A stretch of DNA of 64,000 nt from Alkaliflexus imshenetskii DSM 15055 (GTDB lineage: Bacteria > Bacteroidota > Bacteroidia > Bacteroidales > Marinilabiliaceae). The stretch spans positions 585,635 to 649,634 of the forward strand of contig NZ_KI912105.1 in the NCBI RefSeq assembly GCF_000517065.1. The letters are read 5' to 3'. This document shows, in pieces, positions 27,347 to 37,913 of the stretch (its first letter is position 1; the number at the start of each line of letters is the position of its first letter). The notes beneath the pieces were generated by a model. It saw only the letters and a program-made list of their open reading frames with translations. It was not told the DNA's origin and made no database searches. A program made the position numbers and the translations under genes.

Positions 27347-29251
27347 TTAAGGAAGCTTAGTCCAGTACGCATCATTGGCCCAAAGACCTCCCGAAGTAGC
27401 TACCACTTCAGATGGGAATGCAAATAAATGGTTGTTTACCTCAGGATCATATCCTTCGTTAAGATAATTTATCCAATCCTGAATATAGGCAGTCTGGTTG
27501 GTTAGGCTAAGCGGATACCATTGTATGTCATAATATCCTGAACCGGGAGCCGGCACTTCACTTACCGGTGCATAGAAATTGGCAGAGCTGTAATCAATTT
27601 CAGGGTAAACACCGCTGGTATCGAACTTATAGTATAAGCGCGATGGCACAGATATGCCGCTGTTATTGAGGCGGGCAGGAAGCACGCCATTTACCGCCAG
27701 ATTTGAGTTCTCAGTTTTAAACTCAGTCAATTTCTGACCAAGAAGATTCCAGCGAACCAGGTCATACTTACGTACGCCTTCACCTGCTAGTTCCCATGCA
27801 CGCTCATCAACAATGGCGTTGAAGAATGAAGTACCACCCAGATTATCCACATACTGGTCTACTTTCGTGCTCCACTGGTCGGTAGGGAAAGCCCTGCGGC
27901 GAACCACTTTAAGCGCTTCTTTGGCGTCGGCAGAAGCTCCGTTGAGACGGTATTCAGCTTCGGCAAACATCAGATATACATCTGACATACGCATGATGGG
28001 CCAGTTGATGCCATTGAAATATTTCTGGTCGGTACCGATGCTTCCTGAAAGGGCAGCTCCGGTAAGATACTTAATAGACCACTTGCCAATACGATAATCT
28101 TTTGGATTGCTCACAATGCGTTGACGGTAACCAACAGGTCCGGCAGAACTCTCCTGCAACACATTGTCGTACACAAAAATTTCGACAGTAGGCTTAAGAC
28201 GTGAATCCTGGGGGTCAAAAGAGTAGAAGAATACAGGAGATGTATTGATATAACCCTGGGTTCCACGACCGGCAAAAGCGTTAACGCCATTGAAACGGGT
28301 ACCGTTGCTATAACCAACCTCGCCACTACGACCAATTCCGAAACCTACCTCAAACAAACTCTCGCGATAGTTCACATCCACCTGATGGCGGGTCTGCATG
28401 ATGAAATAGTCATGAAAATTGGGATTCAAGCCATGTACACCTGCATCAATCAGTTCCTGAGTCTCTTTTTTGGCGATGGCGTAATAAACTTCAGGATTTG
28501 AACCCTGGCGGGTAACACCATCGGCACGCAATGAGTAACCGGCGCGGTAAAGCGCAATGCGGGCTTTCAATCCTTTGGCGAAACCTTTGGTGGCACGCTC
28601 AACAGTTGAATATCCGGCTTCACCAACCCATGGTAAAAGCGCTTCGGCCTCGTCCAGGTCAGCAATTAATTGCTCATAAATCTCATCTCTGTCGGTTCTG
28701 GGCAGATAGAAAGTCTGGTCACTGGCAGGCTCGATACGGAAAGGCACATCGCCCCAGTTACGAACCAACTCAGTATAAAGCAATGCACGCATAGTTAATG
28801 CTTCAGCGTAGAAAGTCCACATTCTGCGTGCATCCGCAGTTTCAGCTGCAACAAGCGAACTTTTTGGAACGTTGGCAATAACCAGATTCAAGCGCTCGAT
28901 GGCACGGTAGATGGTGTTCCAGGGATTGGTGATATCAGCCATATCCATGGTAGGACGCGAAAAATAGTTGCTCAAACCTCTACGGTCGGCATTTTTGTAA
29001 TCGGCAGCACCGAAAGAAGTTATCTCGATATCGGTATTGGTCATCCAAAACAAGCTCATACGGCTTGAGTACATTGCATCTTCATTTAAGAGTGCGTATG
29101 CACCTAAGAGAGCCAGGTTGGCATCGTTAACCGATTCAAAAGTTACGTCCACCGCCTGCGACGACAGTGATGTTGTTTCAAGGTAGTCTTCGCAAGCTGG
29201 CAGTAGTGTAAACAACAATGCCAAAAGACTGAAAAAATATATCCTCTTCAT
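27347..29251 (-). CDS. susD: SusD/RagB family surface nutrient-binding lipoprotein
   Basis: This 634-aa SusD homologue forms the lid of the SusC transporter and binds oligosaccharide at the cell surface. The start at 29251 gives a signal with lipobox LPAC followed by EDYLE; the frame open to 29290 overlaps the susC end and is unlikely. SusD hallmarks are NPWNTIYRAIERLNLVIANV, the TPR-type EALTMRALLYTELVRNWGDVPFR, RMSDVYLMFAEAEYRLNG and DERAWELAGEGVRKYDLVRWN. It is longer than most SusD proteins (about 500-560 aa). It begins 13 bp after susC, in the invariable susC-susD order. Confidence 0.94.
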   Translation of the reverse strand: MKRIYFFSLLALLFTLLPACEDYLETTSLSSQAVDVTFESVNDANLALLGAYALLNEDAMYSSRMSLFWMTNTDIEITSFGAADYKNADRRGLSNYFSRPTMDMADITNPWNTIYRAIERLNLVIANVPKSSLVAAETADARRMWTFYAEALTMRALLYTELVRNWGDVPFRIEPASDQTFYLPRTDRDEIYEQLIADLDEAEALLPWVGEAGYSTVERATKGFAKGLKARIALYRAGYSLRADGVTRQGSNPEVYYAIAKKETQELIDAGVHGLNPNFHDYFIMQTRHQVDVNYRESLFEVGFGIGRSGEVGYSNGTRFNGVNAFAGRGTQGYINTSPVFFYSFDPQDSRLKPTVEIFVYDNVLQESSAGPVGYRQRIVSNPKDYRIGKWSIKYLTGAALSGSIGTDQKYFNGINWPIMRMSDVYLMFAEAEYRLNGASADAKEALKVVRRRAFPTDQWSTKVDQYVDNLGGTSFFNAIVDERAWELAGEGVRKYDLVRWNLLGQKLTEFKTENSNLAVNGVLPARLNNSGISVPSRLYYKFDTSGVYPEIDYSSANFYAPVSEVPAPGSGYYDIQWYPLSLTNQTAYIQDWINYLNEGYDPEVNNHLFAFPSEVVATSGGLWANDAYWTKLP

Positions 29252-29264
29252 AATCATTCTGTTT

Positions 29265-32200
29265 TTAGAAAGTAACATTAACACCTGCAATCACAGACCT
29301 GCTTCTGGGGTATGCAGAGAAATCTACACCGGGAGTCATAGGTCCCTGAGCACGACGCGAGTCAACCTCGGGATCGTAACCTGAATAGTTGGTCCATGTA
29401 TAAAGGTTGTAGCCTGTTACATACACACGCAGGCTCGAAATATTCACGCGCTCAACCAATGTTTTGGGAAGTGTATATCCAAGTGTCACATTGTTAAGGC
29501 GAAGGAATGAACCATCTTCAATGGCATCAGAAGTCATCCGTGAACGGGTGAGCAACGGAGAATAGATAATAGCATCCTGGTTAACAGCCTGTAATCTGGC
29601 AGGATCCAATCTGATGTTGTCACCTGTTGCCGGGTCGATATACATGAAGCGGTTCTCAGAGTTCATGCGGTTCAATACATTTCTGTATTTGTTCGAACTG
29701 TCGTACCCTATTGAGAAGGCCACTTTGTTTGCATTATAAATGTCATTGCCATACACCCAGTTAAAGAATGTACCCATGTCAAACTGCTTGTATCTGAAAT
29801 TCAGATTCAAACCACCGATATGTATTGGGTTGGCATCGCCAATGATTGTTTTGTCAGATTCCAGACCAATCACATTGGTGCCATCATCTGCAATTTTCTT
29901 GTATTTAATGGCACCGGGGCCAAAGAAGGAAGCACCGGATACGGCGCGGTTATCGGGCACACCGGCATTTAGCACCCACTGGTTATTAGTAAAGGTGAAG
30001 TCATCGAATGTATAGAAACCATCATACTGATAGCCATAGATTTTACCCATTGATTCGCCTTCCTTCACGATGAAGTCGATACCGGGACCGTTGGCGCCAC
30101 CATACCATCCTGAGTCAAACAGAAGGGTTTTCTCTTCGCCCAAACGATCAACATTGTTTCTGTTGAAAGAGATGTTGAATCCGGCGTTGAAAGAGAAGTC
30201 ACGTTTTTCGATAATACCGGCATTAACAGAGAACTCAACACCACGGTTTGAAGTTCTGCCGATGTTCTGCATCTGGAATCCGTAACCTGTACTGGTAGGT
30301 ATGCGCGAACGAATCAACAAATCGCGTGTGGTATTGTGATACAGGTCAATAACTGCATCGATGCGCGAGTTGAACAATCCGAAATCAACACCAAGGTTGC
30401 GAGTCACGGTGGTTTCCCACTTCAGATTCTCGTTTGACATTACGTTGTCGGGCACAAGGCGCGACTGCTCAACGTTGTTAATATAATAATCCTTTCCGCT
30501 GGTAGCAGTAGAATAGGTAAGTTTCCAGAGGTCATCGTCGATCCGGTTGTTACCCGCCATACCTACACTCACGCGAGGCTTTAAGTTCGAAAGCCAATGT
30601 CTGGTGCCTTCCATAAAAGACTCCTCAGACATACGCCATGCAAAAGCAGCTGATGGAAAGTATCCCCACTGGTTGCCGGGCGCAAACTTACTGGAACCAT
30701 CGGCTCTGAAAGTAAGTGTAAGAAGGTATAAGTCACTATAGTTATAGTTGGCACGGCCAAAGAATGAAGCCATGTGGTGCGGATAACTCTCGTTGCTTGA
30801 GATTGATTCCGGACGACCTTTACGCATGGCAGCAATAACCGCTTCGGGAGACATCTCCACGGCAAATTCACGTGAACGCATGGTTGTGCTCTTGGTCCAA
30901 TCGGCATTTACTTCCTGACCCACCATCAGGTTCAACGAATGTACGCCATTGATTCTGTCAAGATCATAAGTCATAATGTTGGCAATACGGTAACCTTCGC
31001 TGTTTGCGTTGGAAATGATACCTATTGGGAAACCGGAACCCTGACTACGCGACTGAGAAGTGGTGGGACCAAATACACGGTCGGTGCGGCGGTCGGTAAT
31101 AGAATAACCAGCCTCGAAACGATAAGTCAGGTTACTGAGTAATTTATAATTAAATGCAGTATTAACGTTGGTGTTGATACGACGCTGCTCTTCAAAATCG
31201 TCGTTGGCCACATCGATTGGGTTGTACACCGCACTTGAGTTTTCCATCTCCTCAAGCAAGGCCAAATCCACCTCATCGGTAAATGCCATCAGACCCATGG
31301 TAGGGCGAAACTGAATGGCATGGCGCAAACGGCTGGTTGATGATTGTCCTGAACTGGCCAAACCGGCACCTTCTACATTGGTATATGCCAAGCGGAAGTT
31401 AACTTCAAAGCTTGCCCTGTCGTTGATGTCGTTGGTGAAACGGAAGTTCACGTTGGTACGGTCGAAACCAGAACCAATCATGATGCCTTCTTCATCGGTG
31501 CGTGTCACGCCCAGATTGTATCTTGATGTTTTAGAACCGCCGGTGATGCTCAGGTTATAATACTGAGTGATAGCCTCACGTCCGAACATCTCTTTTTGCC
31601 AATCAGTTCCTTTTTGATAATCATAAAGGTCCAAATCCCTGTAATCACCAAAGTAACGGGTAAAGTCTGTGGCAGTGGTTCCACTTATTTCGCCTTGGAG
31701 CATTACAAACTCACGTGGACTTAACACATCCAGATACTTGGAAATCTTTTTCACACCCACATAAGAATTGAAAGAGACAGTGCTTTTACCTTCTGAGCCC
31801 GACTTGGTAGTAATAATAATTACACCGTTAGCACCGCGCGCACCATAAATAGCAGCAGACGATGCATCCTTCAGCACGTCGATACTTTGAATGTCAGATG
31901 GGGCAATGTCAGAGATAGATGCTACAGGGAAACCATCTACAATGTAAAGGGGCGCGTTGTCCTGAGTAACAGAGCCACCACCACGTACACGAATTTTCAC
32001 CTCGGCATCGGGCGAACCTTCTGTGGTCGTAATCTGCACACCAGCCAAACGTCCGGTGATAGCTTCGGCAGCAGAAGCAACGGGGGCATTGCTCAATACA
32101 GACTCGCCAACAGAAGCCACCGAACCAGTAAGGTCTCGTCGTCTGGCTGTACCATAACCAATGGCCACCACTTCAGAAAGTCCAATGGAACTTTCAGCCA

Positions 32201-32498
32201 TTATTACATTAATGGTACTCTGCGCGCCAACCGCAATCTCTTGCTCGTTGAATCCAATAAACCGGAAAACCAATACAGCATTGGCAGCGTCGGTTACCTG
32301 TAGTTGGTAGTTGCCGTCAAAGTCAGTTACGGTTCCCGTACCTGTTCCCTTGATTATGATATTAACCCCGGGAAGTGGATAATCTTGCGTATCCACAACC
32401 TTTCCGCGGATTAATCTGCTCTCCTGGGCAAATGCTGAGACCCCAAAGGCCCATATACCCACGAAAAATAGCAATTTTACAATTTCTCTTTTTCTCAT
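29265..32498 (-). CDS. susC: SusC/RagA family TonB-linked outer membrane transporter
   Basis: This 1,077-aa outer-membrane beta-barrel imports oligosaccharides, powered through TonB. After the signal peptide (ending VSAFAQ) come a carboxypeptidase-regulatory-like domain at about 25-110 (GKVVDTQDYPLPGVNIIIKG), the SusC signature VVAIGYGT and plug domain to about 235 (SIDVLKDASSAAIYGARGAN, GVIIITTKSG), then the barrel, ending in GVNVTF with the aromatic last residue needed for barrel assembly. There is no STN domain, so it is a pure transporter rather than a sigma/anti-sigma sensor. It heads the susC-susD-DUF5123-PL1 block of the pectin locus. Confidence 0.96.
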   Translation of the reverse strand: MRKREIVKLLFFVGIWAFGVSAFAQESRLIRGKVVDTQDYPLPGVNIIIKGTGTGTVTDFDGNYQLQVTDAANAVLVFRFIGFNEQEIAVGAQSTINVIMAESSIGLSEVVAIGYGTARRRDLTGSVASVGESVLSNAPVASAAEAITGRLAGVQITTTEGSPDAEVKIRVRGGGSVTQDNAPLYIVDGFPVASISDIAPSDIQSIDVLKDASSAAIYGARGANGVIIITTKSGSEGKSTVSFNSYVGVKKISKYLDVLSPREFVMLQGEISGTTATDFTRYFGDYRDLDLYDYQKGTDWQKEMFGREAITQYYNLSITGGSKTSRYNLGVTRTDEEGIMIGSGFDRTNVNFRFTNDINDRASFEVNFRLAYTNVEGAGLASSGQSSTSRLRHAIQFRPTMGLMAFTDEVDLALLEEMENSSAVYNPIDVANDDFEEQRRINTNVNTAFNYKLLSNLTYRFEAGYSITDRRTDRVFGPTTSQSRSQGSGFPIGIISNANSEGYRIANIMTYDLDRINGVHSLNLMVGQEVNADWTKSTTMRSREFAVEMSPEAVIAAMRKGRPESISSNESYPHHMASFFGRANYNYSDLYLLTLTFRADGSSKFAPGNQWGYFPSAAFAWRMSEESFMEGTRHWLSNLKPRVSVGMAGNNRIDDDLWKLTYSTATSGKDYYINNVEQSRLVPDNVMSNENLKWETTVTRNLGVDFGLFNSRIDAVIDLYHNTTRDLLIRSRIPTSTGYGFQMQNIGRTSNRGVEFSVNAGIIEKRDFSFNAGFNISFNRNNVDRLGEEKTLLFDSGWYGGANGPGIDFIVKEGESMGKIYGYQYDGFYTFDDFTFTNNQWVLNAGVPDNRAVSGASFFGPGAIKYKKIADDGTNVIGLESDKTIIGDANPIHIGGLNLNFRYKQFDMGTFFNWVYGNDIYNANKVAFSIGYDSSNKYRNVLNRMNSENRFMYIDPATGDNIRLDPARLQAVNQDAIIYSPLLTRSRMTSDAIEDGSFLRLNNVTLGYTLPKTLVERVNISSLRVYVTGYNLYTWTNYSGYDPEVDSRRAQGPMTPGVDFSAYPRSRSVIAGVNVTF

Positions 32499-32921
32499 AA
32501 TAATATTGACTAAGGTATTACACCATTAAACTATTGTTTTGTATTAACAATTTGTTGCAGTACTTTTTATAAAAGTGAGTTCTATCTTCAAATATTAAGT
32601 TGTTAACAATGCTTTACTAACCATTCAGGACTACCCTTAACAACCCTTAACCTTTCTGTTGCAATTTATACACAAGCCATCTTACCTCGTGTAGAGTAAT
32701 TATCGAATTTACGGTCACAAATTGACTCAAAACACCTGCCACAAACTCTCTAAACTCTATATGTCAACATCTTAACAAACCAGCAAAAATGTCAATTGCG
32801 GAAAAAAGTATGCAAAAACGTGTTGAAATCAATTTTAAAAATTAACAAAGAAACCTTGAAAAAGTATAGTCTCCGCTCCACTTTATCCGGCTTCAAAACG
32901 TGCATTACTTAACCACCCCTC
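32499..32921. promoter_or_regulatory. 423-bp AT-rich upstream region of the pectin susC
   Basis: No gene is visible. The region separates the susC-led block from the CE12-led block and is the natural place for the regulator site and promoter of susC. I looked for a minus-strand TAnnTTTG element and found no convincing match, so the promoter cannot be placed. The motif AACCCTTAAC occurs twice close together at about 32632-32651. Confidence 0.4.
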
Positions 32922-33671
32922 CTACTTCTTCAGATACTTTGCCAGCTCGGGAAAGTTATCGCGTATACCGGCCACAACCAGATCGGCCACTTTAAAGGCA
33001 CCATAGGCCGACAAATGCGTATCATCCACAATATTTGCCGTTAGATGCGTATATTCTGTGGTATCGATATGCAAATAAAGGTTTTTGGAGCGAAACTCGC
33101 CAAATCGCTGTACCATTTCAAAAGTAGATTGGTTCAAATCAATGATAACCACATCTTTCTTTTTAGCCAGTCGGCGAACGGCATCCGGATAGTCGCCATG
33201 TGTTTCAATGAGTTTACCGGCACTATCGAAACGACGGCGCACTATAGATGTGGTTAATACAGGAATGGCTTGGCGGCTGCGCACCTCATCAATAAAACGT
33301 AAAAGGTTGTTGGTATAATCGCCCCAGGCGGCAGCATACCGTGTGGAGTCTTCGGATTTTGCATCGTTGTGTCCAAAACCAAAGAACACATAATCGCCCG
33401 GTCTCAATTGGTCAACCAACAGCTCCCACCTGCCTTCATCGATAAAGCTTTTGGTGCTGCGGCCATTAACGGCATGGTTGTCGATGCGCACGCCGGTGTT
33501 AAAATAGAGTGGCAAAACCTGCCCCCAGCCCTTCTCAGGATTACCGGTGCGGTACGGTTTGTCGGCAATGGTGGAGTCGCCAGCCAAAAAGATGGTAATC
33601 TCATCATGCTGCGGTGCCTTACATCCATTCAGAATAAGCAATGAGACAAGCAAATAGAAAAAATACTTCAT
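32922..33671 (-). CDS. Rhamnogalacturonan acetylesterase (CE12, SGNH hydrolase) lipoprotein
   Basis: This 249-aa protein is the second CE12 of the locus. The start at 33671 gives a signal with lipobox LNGC (Cys17). Block I GDSTIADK holds nucleophile Ser33, block II NHAVNGRSTKSF, block III FGFGHNDAKSED and the C-terminal dyad Asp216-x-x-His219 (DDTH) complete the active site. Compared with the copy at 16865 the spacing of the four blocks is similar, which points to paralogues acting on different acetyl positions or in different compartments; that is inference. It is the last gene of the block that begins with PL1 at 41772. Confidence 0.94.
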   Translation of the reverse strand: MKYFFYLLVSLLILNGCKAPQHDEITIFLAGDSTIADKPYRTGNPEKGWGQVLPLYFNTGVRIDNHAVNGRSTKSFIDEGRWELLVDQLRPGDYVFFGFGHNDAKSEDSTRYAAAWGDYTNNLLRFIDEVRSRQAIPVLTTSIVRRRFDSAGKLIETHGDYPDAVRRLAKKKDVVIIDLNQSTFEMVQRFGEFRSKNLYLHIDTTEYTHLTANIVDDTHLSAYGAFKVADLVVAGIRDNFPELAKYLKK

Positions 33672-33790
33672 GTGTTCACAATTTGTGTTAACCATACATT
33701 TAGATCATAAACAGACCAAATGTGTAAATTCGAAAAAGATAGAGCCGGAGTAATCCGAAGATTTCCCGGCTCTATCATCATCACACCTAA

Positions 33791-35500
33791 CTAGTTCAAT
33801 ACAACAGCATCTTTGGACGCACCACCTATGGTGATTACCTGAGCTGCCGGGTCTGCAAAGTCAGCCCTGTTGAGTTTAATATTTTCAGAAACAGCACCGG
33901 CCACCACAACGCCGGGTTTATTCTCTTTAGTATCAAATTGGAAATTGCTAACAGACACATTGCTGCTATTGAAAATAGTCAGTGCAGGGCCGGTCTCCTG
34001 AATAATTTTCACATTCACAAGCTCCACGCCATCCACATCAATCATGTTAAAACCTTTAGGCGCACGTATCACGGCATTTTCGAGACGCACATTCTGAAGT
34101 TTCATCTCCGGAAGTCCCATGAACAACGCTGCATTGCCAAATCCATTGGCCACCACATTTTTCACAAAGATGTTACGAAATGAGGGTGTTTCTTCGGTAA
34201 CTGGTTTTGGTGCCACATCAGTGCCAATCAGGCCGGTACTACTGGTGCCATCATCCAGAACTGGTGCCAGACCTTCATAAAAAAGGTTGAAACGAATGGG
34301 CTCCGTGGGAATATCAATCATGTTAATGTTTGATATGTAGATATTTTCCACCACACCGCCACGTCCGCGGGTGCTTTTAAAACGGATGCCGATGTTGGTT
34401 CCCATAAAGGTGCATTCAGACACATGCACGTTACGCACGCCGCCCGACATCTCGCTGCCTACCACAAAACCGCCATGACCATGATATACCACATTGTTTT
34501 TTACAATCACATTTTCGGTAGGTATGCCACGCTGGCGACCCTCTTTGTCGCGTCCCGATTTGAAACAGATGGCATCGTCGCCTACATCGAAGTTGTTGTT
34601 ATAGATAACCACGTTTTTGCACGATTCCAAATCGAGACCGTCACCGTTTTGCGAATACCATGGATTGCGTACGGTGAGATTACGGATGGTTAAATGTTCA
34701 CACATCAGAGGATGAATGTTCCATGCCGGTGAGTTCTGAAATGTTGGGCCATCGAGCAGAACACGCTTGCAATTGATAAGGCTCACCATTACCGGACGCA
34801 GAAAATCCTTTACCTCCGCGTACTCCTCAAAAGTGTCGAAGATGGGTATGTTGTTACCATTGCCGCGCACATAACCTAGAGCTGCGCTCTCAGAAGGAAA
34901 CCAATATGCGCCATCATCCACCAGGGCACCACCGGATTTGAGCAGGTTACGCCACTGGTTTGCTGTCATTTTAAAGCGCTTTACAGGGCGCCATGCTTGT
35001 CCATTTCCATCAAACACTCCATTACCTGTGAATGAAATATTCTCCAGGTCGCGGCCACTGATTGGCGACTGACAGCGCCAGGTCATGATACCTTCAAAGG
35101 TACTTTCCACAATTGGATAGAGGTCAAAGTCATCGCTGAAGCGAACCAATGCACCATCTTCCAAATGGATGTTGATATTACTTTTGAGCACGATGGGGCC
35201 TGTAAGCCAGATGCCGGCTGGCACAATCACACTACCGCCTCCTTTGGCTGTGAGCTTATCAATGGCTTCAGCAAAAAATTGGGTGTTAAGTGTACGGCCA
35301 TCGGCTATAGCGCCTAAATCAGCAATATTGATGCGGTTATTGGGAATAACCGGTTCCTGAACAATGGGCATGTCGAACTCAATGTTGTCGTACACCCACG
35401 AATAATCAGGCCCTTTGGCTTCGGGACTGCTACATGCGTATGCCACAAAACCTAAAAGCAACAGAGACAGTAGTCTGTTGGTGAATTTTCTGATTTTCAT
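33791..35500 (-). CDS. GH28 family glycoside hydrolase lipoprotein
   Basis: This 569-aa predicted lipoprotein (start 35500, lipobox AYAC) is a larger GH28 beta-helix enzyme. Catalytic elements are NGDGLD (Asp287), GDDA (Asp308-Asp309), GHGGFVVGSE (His342) and RFKS in the RIK position (IGIRFKSTRGRGG), so the arginine and lysine are kept, unlike the GH28 at 15477. An insert of about 60 residues between 165 and 225 (WRPVKRFKMTANQWRNLL) is typical of rhamnogalacturonan or exo-polygalacturonase-like Bacteroidota members. The C-terminus runs on for about 120 residues of beta-helix after the active site. It lies between CE12 and CE8 genes. Confidence 0.94.
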   Translation of the reverse strand: MKIRKFTNRLLSLLLLGFVAYACSSPEAKGPDYSWVYDNIEFDMPIVQEPVIPNNRINIADLGAIADGRTLNTQFFAEAIDKLTAKGGGSVIVPAGIWLTGPIVLKSNINIHLEDGALVRFSDDFDLYPIVESTFEGIMTWRCQSPISGRDLENISFTGNGVFDGNGQAWRPVKRFKMTANQWRNLLKSGGALVDDGAYWFPSESAALGYVRGNGNNIPIFDTFEEYAEVKDFLRPVMVSLINCKRVLLDGPTFQNSPAWNIHPLMCEHLTIRNLTVRNPWYSQNGDGLDLESCKNVVIYNNNFDVGDDAICFKSGRDKEGRQRGIPTENVIVKNNVVYHGHGGFVVGSEMSGGVRNVHVSECTFMGTNIGIRFKSTRGRGGVVENIYISNINMIDIPTEPIRFNLFYEGLAPVLDDGTSSTGLIGTDVAPKPVTEETPSFRNIFVKNVVANGFGNAALFMGLPEMKLQNVRLENAVIRAPKGFNMIDVDGVELVNVKIIQETGPALTIFNSSNVSVSNFQFDTKENKPGVVVAGAVSENIKLNRADFADPAAQVITIGGASKDAVVLN

Positions 35501-35574
35501 ATTCTTTCTGTTTTTATCTGTTTTCATGTAAAAATTCTATCTATAATCAAAAGGGATTGAGTAATCATTCCCCT

Positions 35575-36558
35575 CTATTTTCGTATCACCTTTAACCATG
35601 GATTCCAGCCATCGTTACCACTCAGCACATTTTCAACAGTGTATTGGGCTGCAACATCCTTGGTAAGCTGATGTGACCAAGTCACGCGCTCCGACGGAGC
35701 AGCACCGGGGCCGTGTGATTTATACTCGGCATAAAAAGCAGTCTGCTCGGCGTTCGGCTTGTTCCAGTTGTGCCATCCTGCCGGATGAATCAACTCATCC
35801 ATGTAACAATTCAGAAAAACAGTCTGGGCATAATCGCGCCAGGGGCGTCCCAGGTAGACTGAATGCTTTGGTGCATCGCCAACAATGCTGCAATTGCTGA
35901 ACACAAACCCATGTTTTGTATCCTGGTTGGTAGATGCTGCCGTAACATAACCTCTGTTTTTTGAGAAGATTTCACACTGCTCGAACCATGCAGTGGACCA
36001 TCCAAAGATAAAATCCACCGTTCCCTCGATGTAACAGTTATAATAAAACTGGCGGCCCTCGGAGCCGTAAGGATATAGCGTATCTTGAAAGCCCAGAAAC
36101 CGGCAATTATCAAACACCACGCGGTCGCCACTAATGCGCACAGCTACAGCCTGTCCCACAGGTCCGGCACTGTTCTCAAAGGTGATATTGCGTGCAGTAA
36201 AATCGTTGCCAAACAGAAAAAACCCCGACGACCCTGTTGTTCCCATCTCTTCGCCAAACCGGTTGTGCTTAGAGGCATAATCATCATTGGTAACAATTGT
36301 ATTTTCAAGGCATTCACCAATCAGGGTCACATTGCTTTTTGATTCGGGCAATATCAGTTTCTCCTTGTATATGCCTTTGCGGATAAACAGGATGGTCTCG
36401 TTTTTTCGAAAATCAGGTACCGCCATTATCGCCTCCTGAATTGTGGAAAAATCACCACTCCCATCGGCCGACACAATAAAATAGGATTTTATATCTGTTG
36501 CAGCCACCATTGCAATTGTCTGCCATACCATCAACCCAAACAAAAAATATCGTCTCAT
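35575..36558 (-). CDS. Pectin methylesterase (CE8)
   Basis: This 327-aa protein has a cleavable signal (about residues 1-20) and a single CE8 beta-helix that removes methyl esters from homogalacturonan. Family marks are GSGDFSTIQEAI, GQAVAVRISGDRVVFDNCRFLGFQDTLY with Asp159, GTVDFIFG with Asp182 and YLGRPWRDYAQTVFLNC with the substrate-binding arginine. De-esterification would open the polymer to the PL1 lyases encoded nearby. The stop is followed closely by the GH28 gene, 74 bp on. A related CE8 lies two genes upstream at 37914. Confidence 0.95.
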   Translation of the reverse strand: MRRYFLFGLMVWQTIAMVAATDIKSYFIVSADGSGDFSTIQEAIMAVPDFRKNETILFIRKGIYKEKLILPESKSNVTLIGECLENTIVTNDDYASKHNRFGEEMGTTGSSGFFLFGNDFTARNITFENSAGPVGQAVAVRISGDRVVFDNCRFLGFQDTLYPYGSEGRQFYYNCYIEGTVDFIFGWSTAWFEQCEIFSKNRGYVTAASTNQDTKHGFVFSNCSIVGDAPKHSVYLGRPWRDYAQTVFLNCYMDELIHPAGWHNWNKPNAEQTAFYAEYKSHGPGAAPSERVTWSHQLTKDVAAQYTVENVLSGNDGWNPWLKVIRK

Positions 36559-36638
36559 TAAAACTACTTTTTAAAGATGTTCACAAATTATTCACAACAC
36601 GCATTATCCATTAAATATCCATACATTCAAAAAACACA

Positions 36639-37844
36639 TTAATCCACAGCATCCAACAAACTCATTTCGATGGAAGCCAGAATAAATGGTCCTACACCCT
36701 TGGGATCATTGTCTCTTATTGGCTCCGATATGTAATAATCGTAAGAGCCATCGCGATATGGGTTCCCACCTAAACCGGCCACAGCGCAACATTTTTCAAG
36801 CGAAATGGTGCCATCCTCATCAGTACGGATAAGATGGTTCAGAACGCCATCGTAACCCTTTTGGGCAAAATTGAGGAAATAGCTATCCAAATATCCCAAT
36901 CGGACCGACTTGAGCAAGAAATAAGTTAGCATTACCGACGCTGTGGCCTCCTGGTAATTGCCTTCACGGTGCGGCTGATCCATCACCTGCCACCAAAGTC
37001 CGCTCTCTGCATCCTGATGCCTTATGATACCTTCGGCGGTGCGCTGCAAAATGCGTATCAACTCCTGACGCTTTGGGTGATCATTGGGAAACCATGAAAG
37101 CGCATCCACCAACCCCATCGCAAACCATCCCATGCTGCGACCCCAGAAATTGGGTGAAAGACCAGTTTCCGGATCAGCCCAAAGCTGGGTTTTACGCTCA
37201 TCCCAACCGTGATAATATAGGCCAATGGCAGGATTATACATGTTGTTATCGACTATGATATATTGCAATGCCACATCGTTGAGCAGACAGCTGTCATTAA
37301 AAGTCACGGCATACTGAGCCAAAAAAGGTGCACCCATGTATAGTCCATCGAGCCACATCTGGTGTGGATAAACTTGTTTGTGCCAAAAACCTCCTTCAGA
37401 GGTACGCGGATGGTGTCGCATCTGTTCAATAAGCATGTTTATAGCGCGTAACAACTTTTCGTCGCCGGTAATCTGATAAAGCTCTATCAGAAACTTTCCG
37501 GGGTTTATCCTGTCTATATTGTAGCCCGTGAGCTTATAGGTGAGTATGGAACCATCGTCACTCACAAATTTTTCGGCAAAACCCTTTACATAACTGAGGT
37601 ATTGTGCATCACCTGTTTGCTTGTAGAGGGCCATATAAGCACTCATCATCAATCCGTGAGTATATTCCCATTTGGGTGTTTGCCTAAAGTCAATCATCCA
37701 GGCCTCCGGGTTGCGCTTCATATCAGAATCAGCCATTTTTACTGCCCACTGAAGATAATCGGAGTGGGTAGCGGCAGGTTGCCGGCACGAAGTCATCAAA
37801 CCAAATAAAAACAAGACACTTAAAATAAATACACAACACTTCAT
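36639..37844 (-). CDS. GH105 unsaturated rhamnogalacturonyl hydrolase lipoprotein
   Basis: This 401-aa lipoprotein (lipobox MTSC) is the second GH105 of the locus. The barrel motifs are TGYNIDRINPGKFLIELY, GGFWHKQVYPHQMWLDGLYM with catalytic Asp166, FWGRSMGWFAMGLVDAL and GGNPYRDGSYDYYISE. The active-site segments are nearly the same as in the copy at 20756, but the rest is clearly diverged, so the two may prefer different chain lengths or linkages (unsaturated galacturonyl-rhamnose against galacturonyl-galacturonate). It lies between two CE8 genes. Confidence 0.95.
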   Translation of the reverse strand: MKCCVFILSVLFLFGLMTSCRQPAATHSDYLQWAVKMADSDMKRNPEAWMIDFRQTPKWEYTHGLMMSAYMALYKQTGDAQYLSYVKGFAEKFVSDDGSILTYKLTGYNIDRINPGKFLIELYQITGDEKLLRAINMLIEQMRHHPRTSEGGFWHKQVYPHQMWLDGLYMGAPFLAQYAVTFNDSCLLNDVALQYIIVDNNMYNPAIGLYYHGWDERKTQLWADPETGLSPNFWGRSMGWFAMGLVDALSWFPNDHPKRQELIRILQRTAEGIIRHQDAESGLWWQVMDQPHREGNYQEATASVMLTYFLLKSVRLGYLDSYFLNFAQKGYDGVLNHLIRTDEDGTISLEKCCAVAGLGGNPYRDGSYDYYISEPIRDNDPKGVGPFILASIEMSLLDAVD

Positions 37845-37913
37845 ATCCTGAACCTTAAGCTGTTAAACACTCAAATTAATGCGCTTATATTTGTTTAGTA
37901 TCACCAAAAACCA

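Noticed and set aside
32499-32921. TAnnTTTG promoter for the pectin susC
   Set aside because: No exact match on the minus strand was found at a suitable place, so no promoter coordinates are given.
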